A DNA stretch of 64,000 nucleotides from Bradyrhizobium viridifuturi (GCF_001238275.1 NZ_LGTB01000016.1:62001-126000); one strand, 5' to 3'; shown: positions 9,315 through 18,337, numbered from the stretch's first letter. The notes: generated from the sequence alone by a model not told the origin. Made by a program: numbers and translations.

Positions 9315-10319
9315 ATGGCCGACGGAGACGCGCCGCTGATCGAAGTGAAAAACCTGGGTGTTACGCTCAACACCAGCCGTGGCCCGGCGCAGGCGGTGCG
9401 CGGCGTCAGCTTCGCGCTTCGCCGCGGCGAGACGCTCGGGCTGGTCGGCGAATCCGGTTGCGGCAAATCAGTCACGGCGCTGGCCCTGATGGGGCTGTTG
9501 CCGGACAGCGCCGTGATCAGCGGCAGCATCCGGCTCGACGGCGCAGAGCTGGTCGGGCTGCCGGACTCGGCCTATTGCAAGCTGCGCGGCAACCGCATCA
9601 GCATGATCTTCCAGGAGCCGATGACCGCGCTCAACCCGATGCATACGATCGGGCATCAGGTCGCCGAGCCCTTGCTGCGCCACACCGGCGTCTCGGCGGC
9701 GCAGGCGCGGCAGGAGGCGATCGCGTTGCTCGATCGCGTCGGCCTGCCCGATGCGTCGAAGCGCGTCGATGCCTATCCGCACCAATTCTCCGGCGGCCAG
9801 CGCCAGCGCATCACGATTGCGATGGCGCTGGCCTGCCAGCCGGATGTACTGATTGCCGACGAGCCGACCACCGCGCTCGACGTCACGATCCAGGGCCAGA
9901 TCCTCGATCTGATCGCCGATCTCGTCGCGGAGCGCGGCATGTCGATGATCCTGATCTCGCACGATCTCGGCGTGATCGCCGAGAATGTCGAGCGCATGAT
10001 GGTGATGTACGGCGGCACCGTTGTCGAAAGCGGCGAGACCAATGCCGTGTTCACGCGGATGGGCCACCCCTACACGCAGGGCCTGTTCCGCGCCCGCCCG
10101 CGGCTCGGCGCGCGCAAGGGCACGCGGCTCAAGACCATCGCCGGCACCGTGCCGGAGCTGGCCGACCTGCCCGCGGGCTGCACCTTTGCCGACCGCTGCG
10201 CGATCGCCGAGGCGCGCTGCCGCGCGGCGCTGCCGGCCGTGGTCGATGTCGGCGCCGCGCATGGCGTGCGCTGCATCAGGACTGACGTCTCGATGGCCGC
10301 CGGCGGCGTCGGCGCATGA
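9315..10319 (+). CDS. Peptide ABC transporter ATP-binding protein, DppD/OppD family
   Basis: This is a 334-residue ATPase of the peptide importer. Visible motifs are Walker A GESGCGKS, the Q-loop MIFQEPMTALNP, the signature FSGGQRQR, Walker B VLIADEPTTALD and the H-loop ISHD. The C-terminal oligopeptide-transporter extension carries a Cys-containing motif (CTFADRCAIAEARC), typical of DppD/OppD and of iron-sulfur-binding relatives. The start at 9315 lies 2 bases after the dppC stop. The stop overlaps the next gene's ATG in an ATGA arrangement, so translational coupling is likely. Confidence 0.93.
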   Translation: MADGDAPLIEVKNLGVTLNTSRGPAQAVRGVSFALRRGETLGLVGESGCGKSVTALALMGLLPDSAVISGSIRLDGAELVGLPDSAYCKLRGNRISMIFQEPMTALNPMHTIGHQVAEPLLRHTGVSAAQARQEAIALLDRVGLPDASKRVDAYPHQFSGGQRQRITIAMALACQPDVLIADEPTTALDVTIQGQILDLIADLVAERGMSMILISHDLGVIAENVERMMVMYGGTVVESGETNAVFTRMGHPYTQGLFRARPRLGARKGTRLKTIAGTVPELADLPAGCTFADRCAIAEARCRAALPAVVDVGAAHGVRCIRTDVSMAAGGVGA

Positions 10320-11344
10320 CGATGCCGGACCAGCCTTCACCCGCAACGCCGCTGCTCGAGGTCACGGACCTCGCGCAGCGCTACACGCTGCCGCGTGAAA
10401 GCCTGTTCAAGCCGGCGGCGCAGGTGCACGCGCTCAACGGCGTCACGGCGCAGGTGATGCCGGGCAGGAGCCTCGGCGTCGTCGGCGAATCCGGTTCGGG
10501 CAAATCGACCTTTGCGCGGCTGGTGATGGCGTTGGAGCTGCCGTCGGCAGGACAGGTATCGCTGCTCGGCCGCGACCTCAACCGGATGCCGCCGGATGAA
10601 TTGCGCCGCGCCCGCCGCGATTTCCAGATGGTGTTCCAGGATCCCTATGGCTCGCTCGATCCGCGGCAGACCATCGCGCGCATCGTCGCCGAGCCGCTGA
10701 CCGCGCTCGGCCGCATCGATCGCGCGACCTTGCGCGAACGCGTCGCCATCGTGCTGCGCCAGGTGGGCTTGCGCGATGCCGACATGGACAAGTTTCCGCA
10801 CGAATTCTCCGGCGGCCAGCGCCAGCGCATCGCGATCGCGCGCGCGCTGATCACCCAGCCGAAGCTGATCGTCGCCGACGAGCCGGTCTCGGCGCTCGAC
10901 GTCTCGGTGCAGGCGCAGGTGCTCAATTTGATGCAGGACCTGCAGGACGAGTTCGGCCTGAGCTACATCCTGATCAGCCATGACCTCGCGGTGGTCGATC
11001 TGCTCTGCGACGAGATCGCGGTGATGTATCTCGGGCGGATCGTCGAGCAGGGCCGGCCCGCCGATCTGTTCGCGCACTCTGCCCATCCCTATACCCGCGC
11101 GCTGCTCGATGCGGTTCCACGGGCGCGGGCCGGGGGCGTCCGGCGGCGCCGCGGCGCGCAGCCGATCGGCTCGCAGGCGTCGGCCGCGGCCGGATGCCCT
11201 TACGCGCCGCGCTGTCCGCTGGCCGACCAGCATTGTCGCGAGACGGCGCCTGCGCTACGCAATGTCGGAGACGCCCATCTGGCGGCCTGTCATCACACTG
11301 ATGCCGTGATGGCGCTGCCGCCGGTGGTCGCCGAAGCCGGTTAG
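10316..11344 (+). CDS. Peptide ABC transporter ATP-binding protein, DppF/OppF family
   Basis: This is the second ATPase of the importer, 342 residues. The OppF-type N-terminus leads into Walker A GESGSGKST. The Q-loop VFQDPYGSLDPRQT is diagnostic of DppF/OppF. The signature FSGGQRQRIAIARAL, Walker B LIVADEPVSALD and H-loop ISHD follow. The C-terminal extension contains CPYAPRCPLADQHC. It overlaps dppD by 4 bases and is followed 56 bases later by the periplasmic binding protein gene, so the full importer set is B-C-D-F-A in one operon. Confidence 0.93.
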   Translation: MTMPDQPSPATPLLEVTDLAQRYTLPRESLFKPAAQVHALNGVTAQVMPGRSLGVVGESGSGKSTFARLVMALELPSAGQVSLLGRDLNRMPPDELRRARRDFQMVFQDPYGSLDPRQTIARIVAEPLTALGRIDRATLRERVAIVLRQVGLRDADMDKFPHEFSGGQRQRIAIARALITQPKLIVADEPVSALDVSVQAQVLNLMQDLQDEFGLSYILISHDLAVVDLLCDEIAVMYLGRIVEQGRPADLFAHSAHPYTRALLDAVPRARAGGVRRRRGAQPIGSQASAAAGCPYAPRCPLADQHCRETAPALRNVGDAHLAACHHTDAVMALPPVVAEAG

Positions 11345-11400
11345 TCTTTCAATTGAAGTTGACCTAGGCTGATCAATGAGCACGTCCGGGGAGCAGACCA

Positions 11401-12891
11401 ATGTTGAGGAAATTGTGCGTCATCGCGGCCGCTGCCGCACTCGTGGCAGCGCCGCTGCCGAGCCTCGCGCAGGGCAAGAAGGACAGCGTCGTGATGGGCA
11501 TGACGCTGGAGCCGCCGGGACTCGATCCGACCAACGCGGCAGCGGCGGCGATCGCCGAAGTCACGCTCTATAACGTCTACGAGACGCTGACCAAGATCAA
11601 CGAGGACGGCTCGGTGTCGCCGTTGCTTGCCGAGAGCTGGCGGGCGTCAGCGGATCTCAAGACCTACACGTTCAAGCTCCGCAAGGGCGTCAAATTCCAC
11701 AATGGCGAGCCGTTCGATTCCGCCGCGGTAAAGTTCTCGTTCGACCGCGCCGCGGCGCCGACCTCGACCAACAAGGACAAGAGCCTGTACCAGGCCTTCG
11801 CATCGGTGACGGCACCTGATCCGGAGACCGTCGTCGTCGCGTTGAAATATTCCGAGCCGAACCTGCCGTTCCTGCTCGGCCAGGCGTCGGGCTCGATCGT
11901 CGAGCCGAAGAGCGCGCCGACCGATGCGACGCAGCCGGTCGGCACCGGACCCTACACGCTGGGCAGCTGGGCCAAGGGTTCGTCGATCACGCTGGTGAAA
12001 TGGCCTGACTATCGCAACGCCGCCGCGATCAAGCTCGCCAAGGTGACGATCCGCTTCATCGGCGATCCCGCGGCGCAGGTCGCGGCGCTGCTGTCGGGCG
12101 ACGTCGACGCCTTTCCGCGGGTCGGTGCGGCGCGCAGCCTCGCGCAGTTCAAGGCCGATCCGCGCTTCAGCGTCCTGATCGGCGGCTCCAAGGCCAAGAC
12201 CATCGTCGGCATCAACGAGCGCAAGAAGCCGCTCGACGATGTCCGGGTGCGCCGCGCCATCCTGGCCGCAATCGACCGCAAGGCGATGATCGACGGTGCG
12301 GTCGACGGCTTCGGCACGCCGATCGGCAGCTTCTACACCCCGGGCTCGGTCGGCTATGTCGATACCACCGGCATCAATCCCTACGATCCGGAATTGGCCA
12401 AGAAGCTGCTGGCGGAAGCCGGCGTCAAGACGCCGCTCGAGCTCAGCCTCAGGCTGCCGCCGCCGGCCTATGCGCGGCAGGGCGGCGAGATCCTCGCGGC
12501 GCAGCTCGCCAAGGTCGGCATCATAGCCAAGATCGAGAACGTGGAATGGGCGCAGTGGCTGTCGCAGGTCTTCACCGGCCCGCACAATTACGACCTCACC
12601 ATCGTTTCGCATGTCGAGCCGTTCGACCTCGTCAAGCTGACCGAGCCGGATTACTATCTCGGCTACAAGTCCGAGGCGTTCAATGCGCTCTATCAGCAGA
12701 TCATGGCGACGCCGGACGAGGCCGGCCGCGCCAAACTGCTCGGCGACGCCCAGCGGATGCTGGCGACCGATGCGGTGGCCGGCTTCCTGTTTCAGCCGCA
12801 ATGGATCACGATCGCCAGCAAGAAGCTGAAGGGCGTGTGGAAGGAAGTCCCGCAGTTCGAGAATGATTTCTCGGCCTGGTCCTGGGAGTAG
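11401..12891 (+). CDS. Peptide ABC transporter substrate-binding protein (SBP family 5)
   Basis: The 496-residue periplasmic receptor supplies substrate to the importer encoded just upstream. The Sec signal peptide is residues 1-24 (MLRKLCVIAAAAALVAAPLPSLAQG, cleaved near A-Q-G). The mature protein shows SBP family 5 features: LEPPGLDPTNA near the N-terminus, LAESW, KLRKGVKFHNGEPF and VRRAILAAIDRKAMI. GGGGAG is 7 bases before the ATG. Family 5 proteins bind peptides, opines, glutathione or other small molecules. The linked amidase suggests an amide-containing ligand. Confidence 0.93.
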   Translation: MLRKLCVIAAAAALVAAPLPSLAQGKKDSVVMGMTLEPPGLDPTNAAAAAIAEVTLYNVYETLTKINEDGSVSPLLAESWRASADLKTYTFKLRKGVKFHNGEPFDSAAVKFSFDRAAAPTSTNKDKSLYQAFASVTAPDPETVVVALKYSEPNLPFLLGQASGSIVEPKSAPTDATQPVGTGPYTLGSWAKGSSITLVKWPDYRNAAAIKLAKVTIRFIGDPAAQVAALLSGDVDAFPRVGAARSLAQFKADPRFSVLIGGSKAKTIVGINERKKPLDDVRVRRAILAAIDRKAMIDGAVDGFGTPIGSFYTPGSVGYVDTTGINPYDPELAKKLLAEAGVKTPLELSLRLPPPAYARQGGEILAAQLAKVGIIAKIENVEWAQWLSQVFTGPHNYDLTIVSHVEPFDLVKLTEPDYYLGYKSEAFNALYQQIMATPDEAGRAKLLGDAQRMLATDAVAGFLFQPQWITIASKKLKGVWKEVPQFENDFSAWSWE

Positions 12892-13305
12892 GCGATCGCG
12901 CCGGCGGAGCGCGACGGCCTCGGCCGGCGCGGCTCCTCGCGCGATGCCGTCGCTTGACGCGCAGTCTCATTTTGCGTGCTGCGCTTGCGAAGGAGAATGC
13001 ATCGGGCCAGACGCCCAGGCGCCGCAAGTGACCGATATCACTTGGGTTGATGCTTGCCTCGGCATCGCGCGTTTCGCCCCGTGACCGCATGCTGTTCCGG
13101 CTTCGCATTGAGCGCATCGATTGTCTTTGTGAAGGACAGCGCTAACATGGAACCCGTCCATCGATACCAGTCGTTGTTTTCTGATTATCTATTGCAGCGC
13201 AACCGGATCACGTAACGAGTGCGCTCGCCATGGCGGCCGGGCCTCGAAGGCGAAGTAGCAACCACCATCCCTAATATTCCAACCAAGAAATAACGGGGGA
13301 AAATC
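12892..13305. other. Gene-free stretch upstream of the PQQ dehydrogenase
   Basis: About 410 bases carry no credible gene; the short open frames here lack a ribosome site and family resemblance. Near the start, GCGCCGGC and GCCGGCGC could form a long-loop hairpin after the binding-protein gene, without a T-run. The right half becomes noticeably AT-richer towards the dehydrogenase, as expected for a promoter region, and holds a 20-base dyad at 13025-13044. No promoter boxes could be assigned with confidence. Confidence 0.5.
13025..13044. promoter_or_regulatory. Candidate operator: CAAGTGA-N6-TCACTTG dyad
   Basis: Two perfect 7-base inverted arms are separated by CCGATA, about 260 bases before the PQQ dehydrogenase ATG. 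The symmetry and size suit a dimeric helix-turn-helix regulator. No regulator gene is adjacent, so its owner is unknown. Confidence 0.35.
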
Positions 13306-15015
13306 ATGCATGTGAAAGGGCTTGCGGCATTCGCCGCAGCGGTCGGCGTTGGCCTGTTGTCCGGCACCGCCGTCGCACAGGAAGTCAAGCAGGAGAAGCA
13401 GTCGGTCCTCGGCAACGCCAACGTCCCGCCGGTGACCCAGGAGCAGCTCAACGCCGCCGACAAGAATGCCAAGGACTTCCTGCTCACCAACGGCAATTAC
13501 GCCCAGACCCGGTTTTATCCGGGCAAGCAGATCAGCCGCGACAATGTGAAGAACCTGCACGTCGCCTGGATCTTCCAGACCGACGTCAAGGAGTCGCTCG
13601 AGACATCGCCGATCGTCGTCGACGGCGTGATGTATGTCACGACGTCGTTCAGCCATGTCTATGCGCTCGACGCCAAGACCGGCCAGCAGCTCTGGCACTA
13701 CGCCCACAAGATGGGCCCGATCACGGTCTATTGCTGCGGTCCCAACAATCGCGGCGTCCAGGTGCTCGGCGACCGGGTCTACCTGGCGACGCTCGACTCC
13801 AAGCTGATGGCGCTCAACGCCAAGACCGGCGAGGTGGTGTGGACCACCAACATCGCCGATCCCGAGCTCGGCTACAGCGAGACGATGGCGCCGACCGTGG
13901 TCAAGGACAAGGTCTTGATCGGCACCAATGGCGGCGAATACGGCATCCGCGGCTTCGTCCGCGCCTATGACGCCAAGACCGGCAAGCAGCTCTGGAATTT
14001 CAACACCATCCCGGACAGCTCGGTCGGCGTCTGGGCGACCAAGGATGCCACCGGCCGCGACATGCATCGCAACATCCAGGCCGAGAAGGACATGCTCGCC
14101 AAGATCGGCGATCCCTATGCCAAGCTCGGCGGCGGCGTGTGGCAGAACCCCTCGGTCGATCTCGCGACCAACCGGATCTATTTCGTGGTCGGCAACCCGT
14201 CGCCCGACCTCGACGGCTCCAACCGGCCCGGCGACAACCTCTACACCAACTCGCTGGTCTCGCTCGATCTCGACACCGGCAAGTATGTCTGCCACTTCCA
14301 GTACATCGCCCATGACGTGTGGGACCTCGACGCGGTCAGCCCGACCGTGCTGGTCAACGTCAAGGACAAGGACGGCAAGACAATTCCCGGCGTCATCCAC
14401 GCCGGCAAGACCGGGCACATCTATGTGCACGATCGCAAGGACTGCAGCCTGATCCGCTTCTCCGAGGCGATGGTGCCGCAGGAGAACATGTGGGTGCTGC
14501 CGACCAAGGAAGGCGCGCGCATGCTGCCCGGCGCCAATGGCGGCGTCGAATGGTCGCCGATCGCGACCGACCCGGGACAGGAGCTGGCCTACGCCATCAA
14601 CCTGCACCAGCCGATGACCTACCACGTCGAGAGCTCGGCCTATCCGAACGGCAAGCTGTGGCTGGGCGGCGCCTTCAAGGTGATCCCGGGCGAGAAGCAG
14701 TCGGGCAACATCACGGCGGTGAACTACAACACCGGCAAGATCAAGTGGCAGGTCAAGACGCCCGAGCCGATGATCGGCGGCATTCTCGCCACGGCCGGCG
14801 GCCTGGTGTTCACCGGCGAAGGCAACGGCAAGTTCGCGGCCTACAATTCGTCGAGCGGCAAGGAGCTGTGGAGCTTCCGCGCCGGCGCCGGCGTCAACGC
14901 GCCGCCGTCGAGCTACATGGTCGGCGGCAAGCAATATGTCGTGGTCGGCGCGGGCGGCAACACCCAGCTCGACTACAAGCGCGGCAACAACATCATCGCC
15001 TTCACGCTCGACTGA
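13306..15015 (+). CDS. Exported PQQ-dependent alcohol dehydrogenase (methanol/ethanol dehydrogenase-like quinoprotein)
   Basis: This 569-residue periplasmic quinoprotein has a signal peptide at residues 1-24 (cleaved near TAVAQ-E). It shows the eight-bladed propeller pattern with repeated YALDAKTGQQLW-type tryptophan docking motifs. The vicinal Cys143-Cys144 (YCCGP) is the disulfide that sits on PQQ. The catalytic Asp is predicted as D340 in HDVWDLD. A second Asp at D342, two residues on, is the position that marks lanthanide-using PQQ enzymes (XoxF, PedH). The cytochrome c gene downstream is a likely electron acceptor. The substrate is unknown; the loops differ from true MxaF/XoxF methanol dehydrogenases, so a broader alcohol is likelier. 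Confidence 0.88.
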   Translation: MHVKGLAAFAAAVGVGLLSGTAVAQEVKQEKQSVLGNANVPPVTQEQLNAADKNAKDFLLTNGNYAQTRFYPGKQISRDNVKNLHVAWIFQTDVKESLETSPIVVDGVMYVTTSFSHVYALDAKTGQQLWHYAHKMGPITVYCCGPNNRGVQVLGDRVYLATLDSKLMALNAKTGEVVWTTNIADPELGYSETMAPTVVKDKVLIGTNGGEYGIRGFVRAYDAKTGKQLWNFNTIPDSSVGVWATKDATGRDMHRNIQAEKDMLAKIGDPYAKLGGGVWQNPSVDLATNRIYFVVGNPSPDLDGSNRPGDNLYTNSLVSLDLDTGKYVCHFQYIAHDVWDLDAVSPTVLVNVKDKDGKTIPGVIHAGKTGHIYVHDRKDCSLIRFSEAMVPQENMWVLPTKEGARMLPGANGGVEWSPIATDPGQELAYAINLHQPMTYHVESSAYPNGKLWLGGAFKVIPGEKQSGNITAVNYNTGKIKWQVKTPEPMIGGILATAGGLVFTGEGNGKFAAYNSSSGKELWSFRAGAGVNAPPSSYMVGGKQYVVVGAGGNTQLDYKRGNNIIAFTLD

Positions 15016-15091
15016 GCGAGCGGCAAACAATGGTGGCGAAGCGGGACCCGTTCGGTCCCGCTTCTGCTTCTCCGGATGAAAAACCCAACGG

Positions 15092-15208
15092 CGTCATTGC
15101 GTGCGAAGCGAAGCAATCCATCGTGCCGCGTAAGCGGAGCCATGGATTGCTTCGTCGCTTCAGCGCAAAATTGCTCTGCAATTTTGTCGCGAGCTCCTCG
15201 CAATGACG
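15092..15208. repeat. Palindromic intergenic repeat (long imperfect inverted repeat)
   Basis: The outer arms CGTCATTGCG and CGCAATGACG are perfect inverted complements. Inside them GAAGCGAAGCAATCCAT faces ATGGATTGCTTCGTCGCTTC. The element could fold as one long hairpin between the dehydrogenase and cytochrome genes. The architecture is that of a dispersed palindromic repeat. Its right arm contains the ATG at 15203, which argues against using that ATG as the cytochrome start. Confidence 0.75.
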
Positions 15209-15235
15209 GAAGACATGACGGTTCGGAATCAACTC

Positions 15236-15802
15236 ATGTTCGGTAAACTGATGATTGGCGCAACCGCGCTGCTGCTGATGGCAGCCCAGGCCAGCGCGGA
15301 GACGATCGAGGACAAGGTCGCGGTCTGCGCCGGTTGCCACGGCGCCGACGGCAAGCCGGTCGACAAGACTATTCCGACGATCTGGGGCCAGCAGGCCGGC
15401 TATCTCTATATCCAGCTCCGCGATTTCAAGCGCGGCGATCGCAAGAGCGAGATCATGCAGCCGATCGCGACCCAGTTCGAGCGCGACGACATGCTGGCGA
15501 TCGCGGAATATTTTTCGCAGAAGCCATGGCCCGACCTCGGCCAGCCGCGCGCGCCCAAGGACGTCGCGGCGAAGGCGGTCGCAGCCAGCGCATCGGTCGG
15601 CTGCCCGGCCTGCCATCTCGATCGCTTCCAGGGCGACGGCACGGTGCCGCGGCTCGCCGGGATGGGACGCGACTACCTCGCGAAAACCATCGCCGATTTC
15701 CGCAGCCGCGCGCGCGGCAACAATCCCGGCATGTCCGACCTGATGCTGGCGACGTCGCCCGACGACCTCGCCGCGCTGGTGGACTATCTGGCGGGGCTAT
15801 AG
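15236..15802 (+). CDS. Di-heme cytochrome c (c4-like), periplasmic
   Basis: The protein has two c-type heme sites, CAGCH near the N-terminus and CPACH at mid-protein, each in a half-molecule of about 85 residues, as in cytochrome c4. A Sec signal peptide MFGKLMIGATALLLMAAQASA fits a start at 15236, giving 188 residues. In-frame ATGs at 15203 and 15215 exist, but the first lies inside the palindromic repeat and both would put charged residues before the signal peptide. It follows the PQQ dehydrogenase and probably accepts its electrons and passes them to a terminal oxidase; that partnership is inferred from the gene order. Confidence 0.88.
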   Translation: MFGKLMIGATALLLMAAQASAETIEDKVAVCAGCHGADGKPVDKTIPTIWGQQAGYLYIQLRDFKRGDRKSEIMQPIATQFERDDMLAIAEYFSQKPWPDLGQPRAPKDVAAKAVAASASVGCPACHLDRFQGDGTVPRLAGMGRDYLAKTIADFRSRARGNNPGMSDLMLATSPDDLAALVDYLAGL

Positions 15803-15935
15803 CGGCGAGCAGGTTGGCCTCAAGCGAGCGCAGCGCTGTCGCATACCCGCTCTTGGCGGCCGAGGTCGGGCGCCGGCGCTCGACCTCGTTACGTACGTCC
15901 GCGCGCCGAAGTTGCGGTTGCCGGCGTAGAGCCGA

Positions 15936-17213
15936 TCAGTTCGGTCGAGACCTGCACACCACGCCTGGAACAGGAAAGGCTCGGCACATCTCGATGCACT
16001 CCGATCTGAGATGCGCGAGGACCGCGTCGTCTCCGTTCGCCTGCAGAGCCCCCGCAATGAACTCGCCGATACGGCGCATTTCGGAATCTCCCATGCCACG
16101 CGTGGTCGCTGCCGGTGTCCCAAGGCGGATACCGCTTGGCCTGAGCGGCGGACGCGGATCGTCTGGAATAATTTGCTTGTTTGTGGTGATGGCGATGGCA
16201 TCGAGCACGTCCTCGGCTGCTCGCCCGTCCAGTCCGACGGATGCTACCGTATCGACGACCATCATGTGATTGTCCGTCCCGTCCGTGACCAGCTTCATCC
16301 CGCGGTCCATCAGCGCGCCGGCAAGAACCTTCGCGTTGCGCAGAACCTGCAGCGCGTAAACCCTGAAATCCGAGGTCGCCGCCTTCTTGAGCGTCACGGC
16401 AGTCCCGGCCACGACGTTCATGTGAGGTCCGCCCTGCAACCCGGGGAAAACGGAAGCATCGATCCGACCGGCATTTTCCTTCCGGCACAGGATGATCCCG
16501 CCGCGGGGGCCGCGCAGTGTCTTGTGGGATGTCGTCGTCATGACGTCGAAGCCGGCATCAAGCGGATTGCGCATGACATTCGCGGCAATCAATCCGCCAT
16601 AGTGGCTCACGTCAGCCATCGTGATCGCGCCAACTTCGTCGGCGATATTCTTGAACGCCGCATAATCCAGGTCGCGCGGATAGGAGCTGTAGCCGCACAA
16701 CACCATCTTCGGACGTGCTTCCCGCGCGATCGCGCGCAATTCGTCGAAATCTACCGCGCCGTTTGACGGTGCCGTCTTGTAGCGAATGAAGTTGAACAAA
16801 CGCCCCATGTGGGACACCGGCGCGCCGTGGGTGAGATGACCGCCGTGGGACAGGTCCATGGCGAGAATGGTGTCGCCGGGCTGCAATAGGCCGAGATAGA
16901 CGGCCTGATTCATCGGTGATCCGGAAAGCGGCTGAACGTTGGCGTGCTCGGCACGAAAAAGCGAGCAGGCCCGCTGGCGTGCGAGGTTCTCGACATCGTC
17001 CGTATACTGCTGGCCGCCGTAATATCTGCGTCCAGGATATCCCTCGGAGTATTTATTGGTGAAGACCGATCCCAGCAGCTCAAGCACCTCCGGGTAGGTG
17101 TAATTCTCGGACGGAATCAGTTCAACGCCGTCCTGTTGACGGCGCTCTTCCCCCACAAGCGCAGCGGCGATCTCTTGATCGTTGATGGACAGTTCGTTGC
17201 GAAACGAAGGCAT
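15936..17213 (-). CDS. glyA: Serine hydroxymethyltransferase
   Basis: The 425-residue PLP enzyme converts serine plus tetrahydrofolate to glycine plus methylene-tetrahydrofolate. The N-terminal region has the conserved ELIPSENY and the YYGGQQYTDDVE segment. The PLP lysine is K231 in TTTSHKTLRGPRGG, close to E. coli K229. The last Thr of the usual TTTTHKT motif is Ser here. The start at 17213 (MPSFRNELSINDQ) was chosen over an upstream ATG at 17306, whose extra residues are unlike the family. It stands alone, with no folate or glycine-cleavage gene nearby, so it may be a second copy or a specialised paralogue. Confidence 0.92.
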   Translation of the reverse strand: MPSFRNELSINDQEIAAALVGEERRQQDGVELIPSENYTYPEVLELLGSVFTNKYSEGYPGRRYYGGQQYTDDVENLARQRACSLFRAEHANVQPLSGSPMNQAVYLGLLQPGDTILAMDLSHGGHLTHGAPVSHMGRLFNFIRYKTAPSNGAVDFDELRAIAREARPKMVLCGYSSYPRDLDYAAFKNIADEVGAITMADVSHYGGLIAANVMRNPLDAGFDVMTTTSHKTLRGPRGGIILCRKENAGRIDASVFPGLQGGPHMNVVAGTAVTLKKAATSDFRVYALQVLRNAKVLAGALMDRGMKLVTDGTDNHMMVVDTVASVGLDGRAAEDVLDAIAITTNKQIIPDDPRPPLRPSGIRLGTPAATTRGMGDSEMRRIGEFIAGALQANGDDAVLAHLRSECIEMCRAFPVPGVVCRSRPN

Positions 17214-17416
17214 GATCGGGCTCCTCAACACGCTGTTTTGCCAGCAGATTGGTTGCCCAGGCGATCGGCGTCGGAACCCTTCGCGCTTCCCCGTGGTCGA
17301 TTCCACGTTAGCTCGCCAGTCGCGCGATAGGACGAATGAGCACAGAGACTCTTCGCAAAGGGGAATCTAGCCGACCTGCGGACCTTCCGCAACCAACGAG
17401 TCCATCGCCTCATGCT

Positions 17417-18331
17417 TCAGCGCGGCGTCAGCTCATCGCGTAGCGCCGACAGGATAGTGAGATCGGCTGCGTGCTTGCCCGCCTTGTCGGCCAGCGCGGC
17501 GTCGGCGCCATGGGCCAGCAGCGCCTTCGCAATCGCCGGATGGTTGCCTTCGGCGGCGATCATCAGCGCGGTGCGGCCGCGCGCGTCGCGCTCGTCGACC
17601 CTGGCGCCGGCGTCCAGGAGATACGCGACGACTTCGAGCGCCTGCGCCTCCGGCACGGTCTCGTCCGGCCCGGCCGCCCACATCAGGAGCGTCAGGTCAT
17701 TGGCGTAGCGCGCATTGATGTCGATATCGCGCGCGAGCAGCTGCTTGACGATGCCGAGCTGGCCGCCGGCCGCCGCATATACGACCGGGGGCTTGCCGGT
17801 GTCGTCGGCCTTGCCGCCGTCGGCGCCGTGCGCAAGCAGCGTGCGCACCACCATGTCCCGGCCGGCATAGGCCGCGGCCGCGACCGGCGAGGCGCCGCTG
17901 CGCCCCGTGAGATTGACGTCGGCGCCGCGATCGATCAGCCGCTGCACGATCGCGGCGTGGCCGCGCTCGGCGGCGAAGTAAAGCGCGGTCGATCCCGCGA
18001 GGTTGCGTGCATCGACCGGCGCGCCGCGCGCCAGCAGTAGGTCGACCATGTCGAGGTGACCGGAGCGGGCGGCGTGGCTCAGCGGCCGTGCGCCAAGCCG
18101 GTCGCGCGCGTCCACCGAGGCGCCGCCGTCGAGCAGCGCGGTGGCAAGGTTGATGCAATCGGCATCGGCGGCGGCGAACAGCGCCAGCGAGATCTCGACC
18201 GCGCTGAGCTGGGCTTTGTCGGTCTCGTATTTGCGGGTCTGCTCGCGGCACCGGGCCGGGTCGGCCGCAGCAAAGCCGGCATGGACGTGGCCGGCGAGAA
18301 ACAGTGCGGCAAGGGCGATGCGGCGATACAA
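17417..18331 (-). CDS. Exported ankyrin-repeat protein
   Basis: The protein of about 304 residues has an N-terminal signal sequence (LYRRIALAALFLAGHVHAGFAA), then a region with CREQTRKYETDKAQLSAVEISLALF. After that come some six ankyrin repeats of the pattern G-x-TALxxAAxxGHxxIVxxLLxRGADVN. Ankyrin repeats are protein-binding scaffolds; no enzymatic domain is visible. An in-frame ATG at 18424 would place 31 residues before the signal sequence. The TTG at 18331 is preferred because GGAGGA sits 6 bases upstream and translation then begins exactly at the signal peptide. The partner is unknown. Confidence 0.82.
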   Translation of the reverse strand: MYRRIALAALFLAGHVHAGFAAADPARCREQTRKYETDKAQLSAVEISLALFAAADADCINLATALLDGGASVDARDRLGARPLSHAARSGHLDMVDLLLARGAPVDARNLAGSTALYFAAERGHAAIVQRLIDRGADVNLTGRSGASPVAAAAYAGRDMVVRTLLAHGADGGKADDTGKPPVVYAAAGGQLGIVKQLLARDIDINARYANDLTLLMWAAGPDETVPEAQALEVVAYLLDAGARVDERDARGRTALMIAAEGNHPAIAKALLAHGADAALADKAGKHAADLTILSALRDELTPR

Positions 18332-18337
18332 GGCGTG

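Noticed and set aside
12863..13161. Small open frames in the gap before the PQQ dehydrogenase
   Set aside because: No ribosome site, no plausible protein character on either strand.
13306..15015. XoxF or MxaF methanol dehydrogenase
   Set aside because: The active-site neighbourhood (HDVWDLDAVSP) and general sequence differ from the conserved methanol dehydrogenase stretch, and no xoxJ or mxaJ-type gene is nearby.
13189..15030. A 613-codon minus-strand frame opposite the PQQ dehydrogenase
   Set aside because: It is an antisense shadow with His/Gly/Arg-rich composition; the plus-strand frame has clear quinoprotein motifs.
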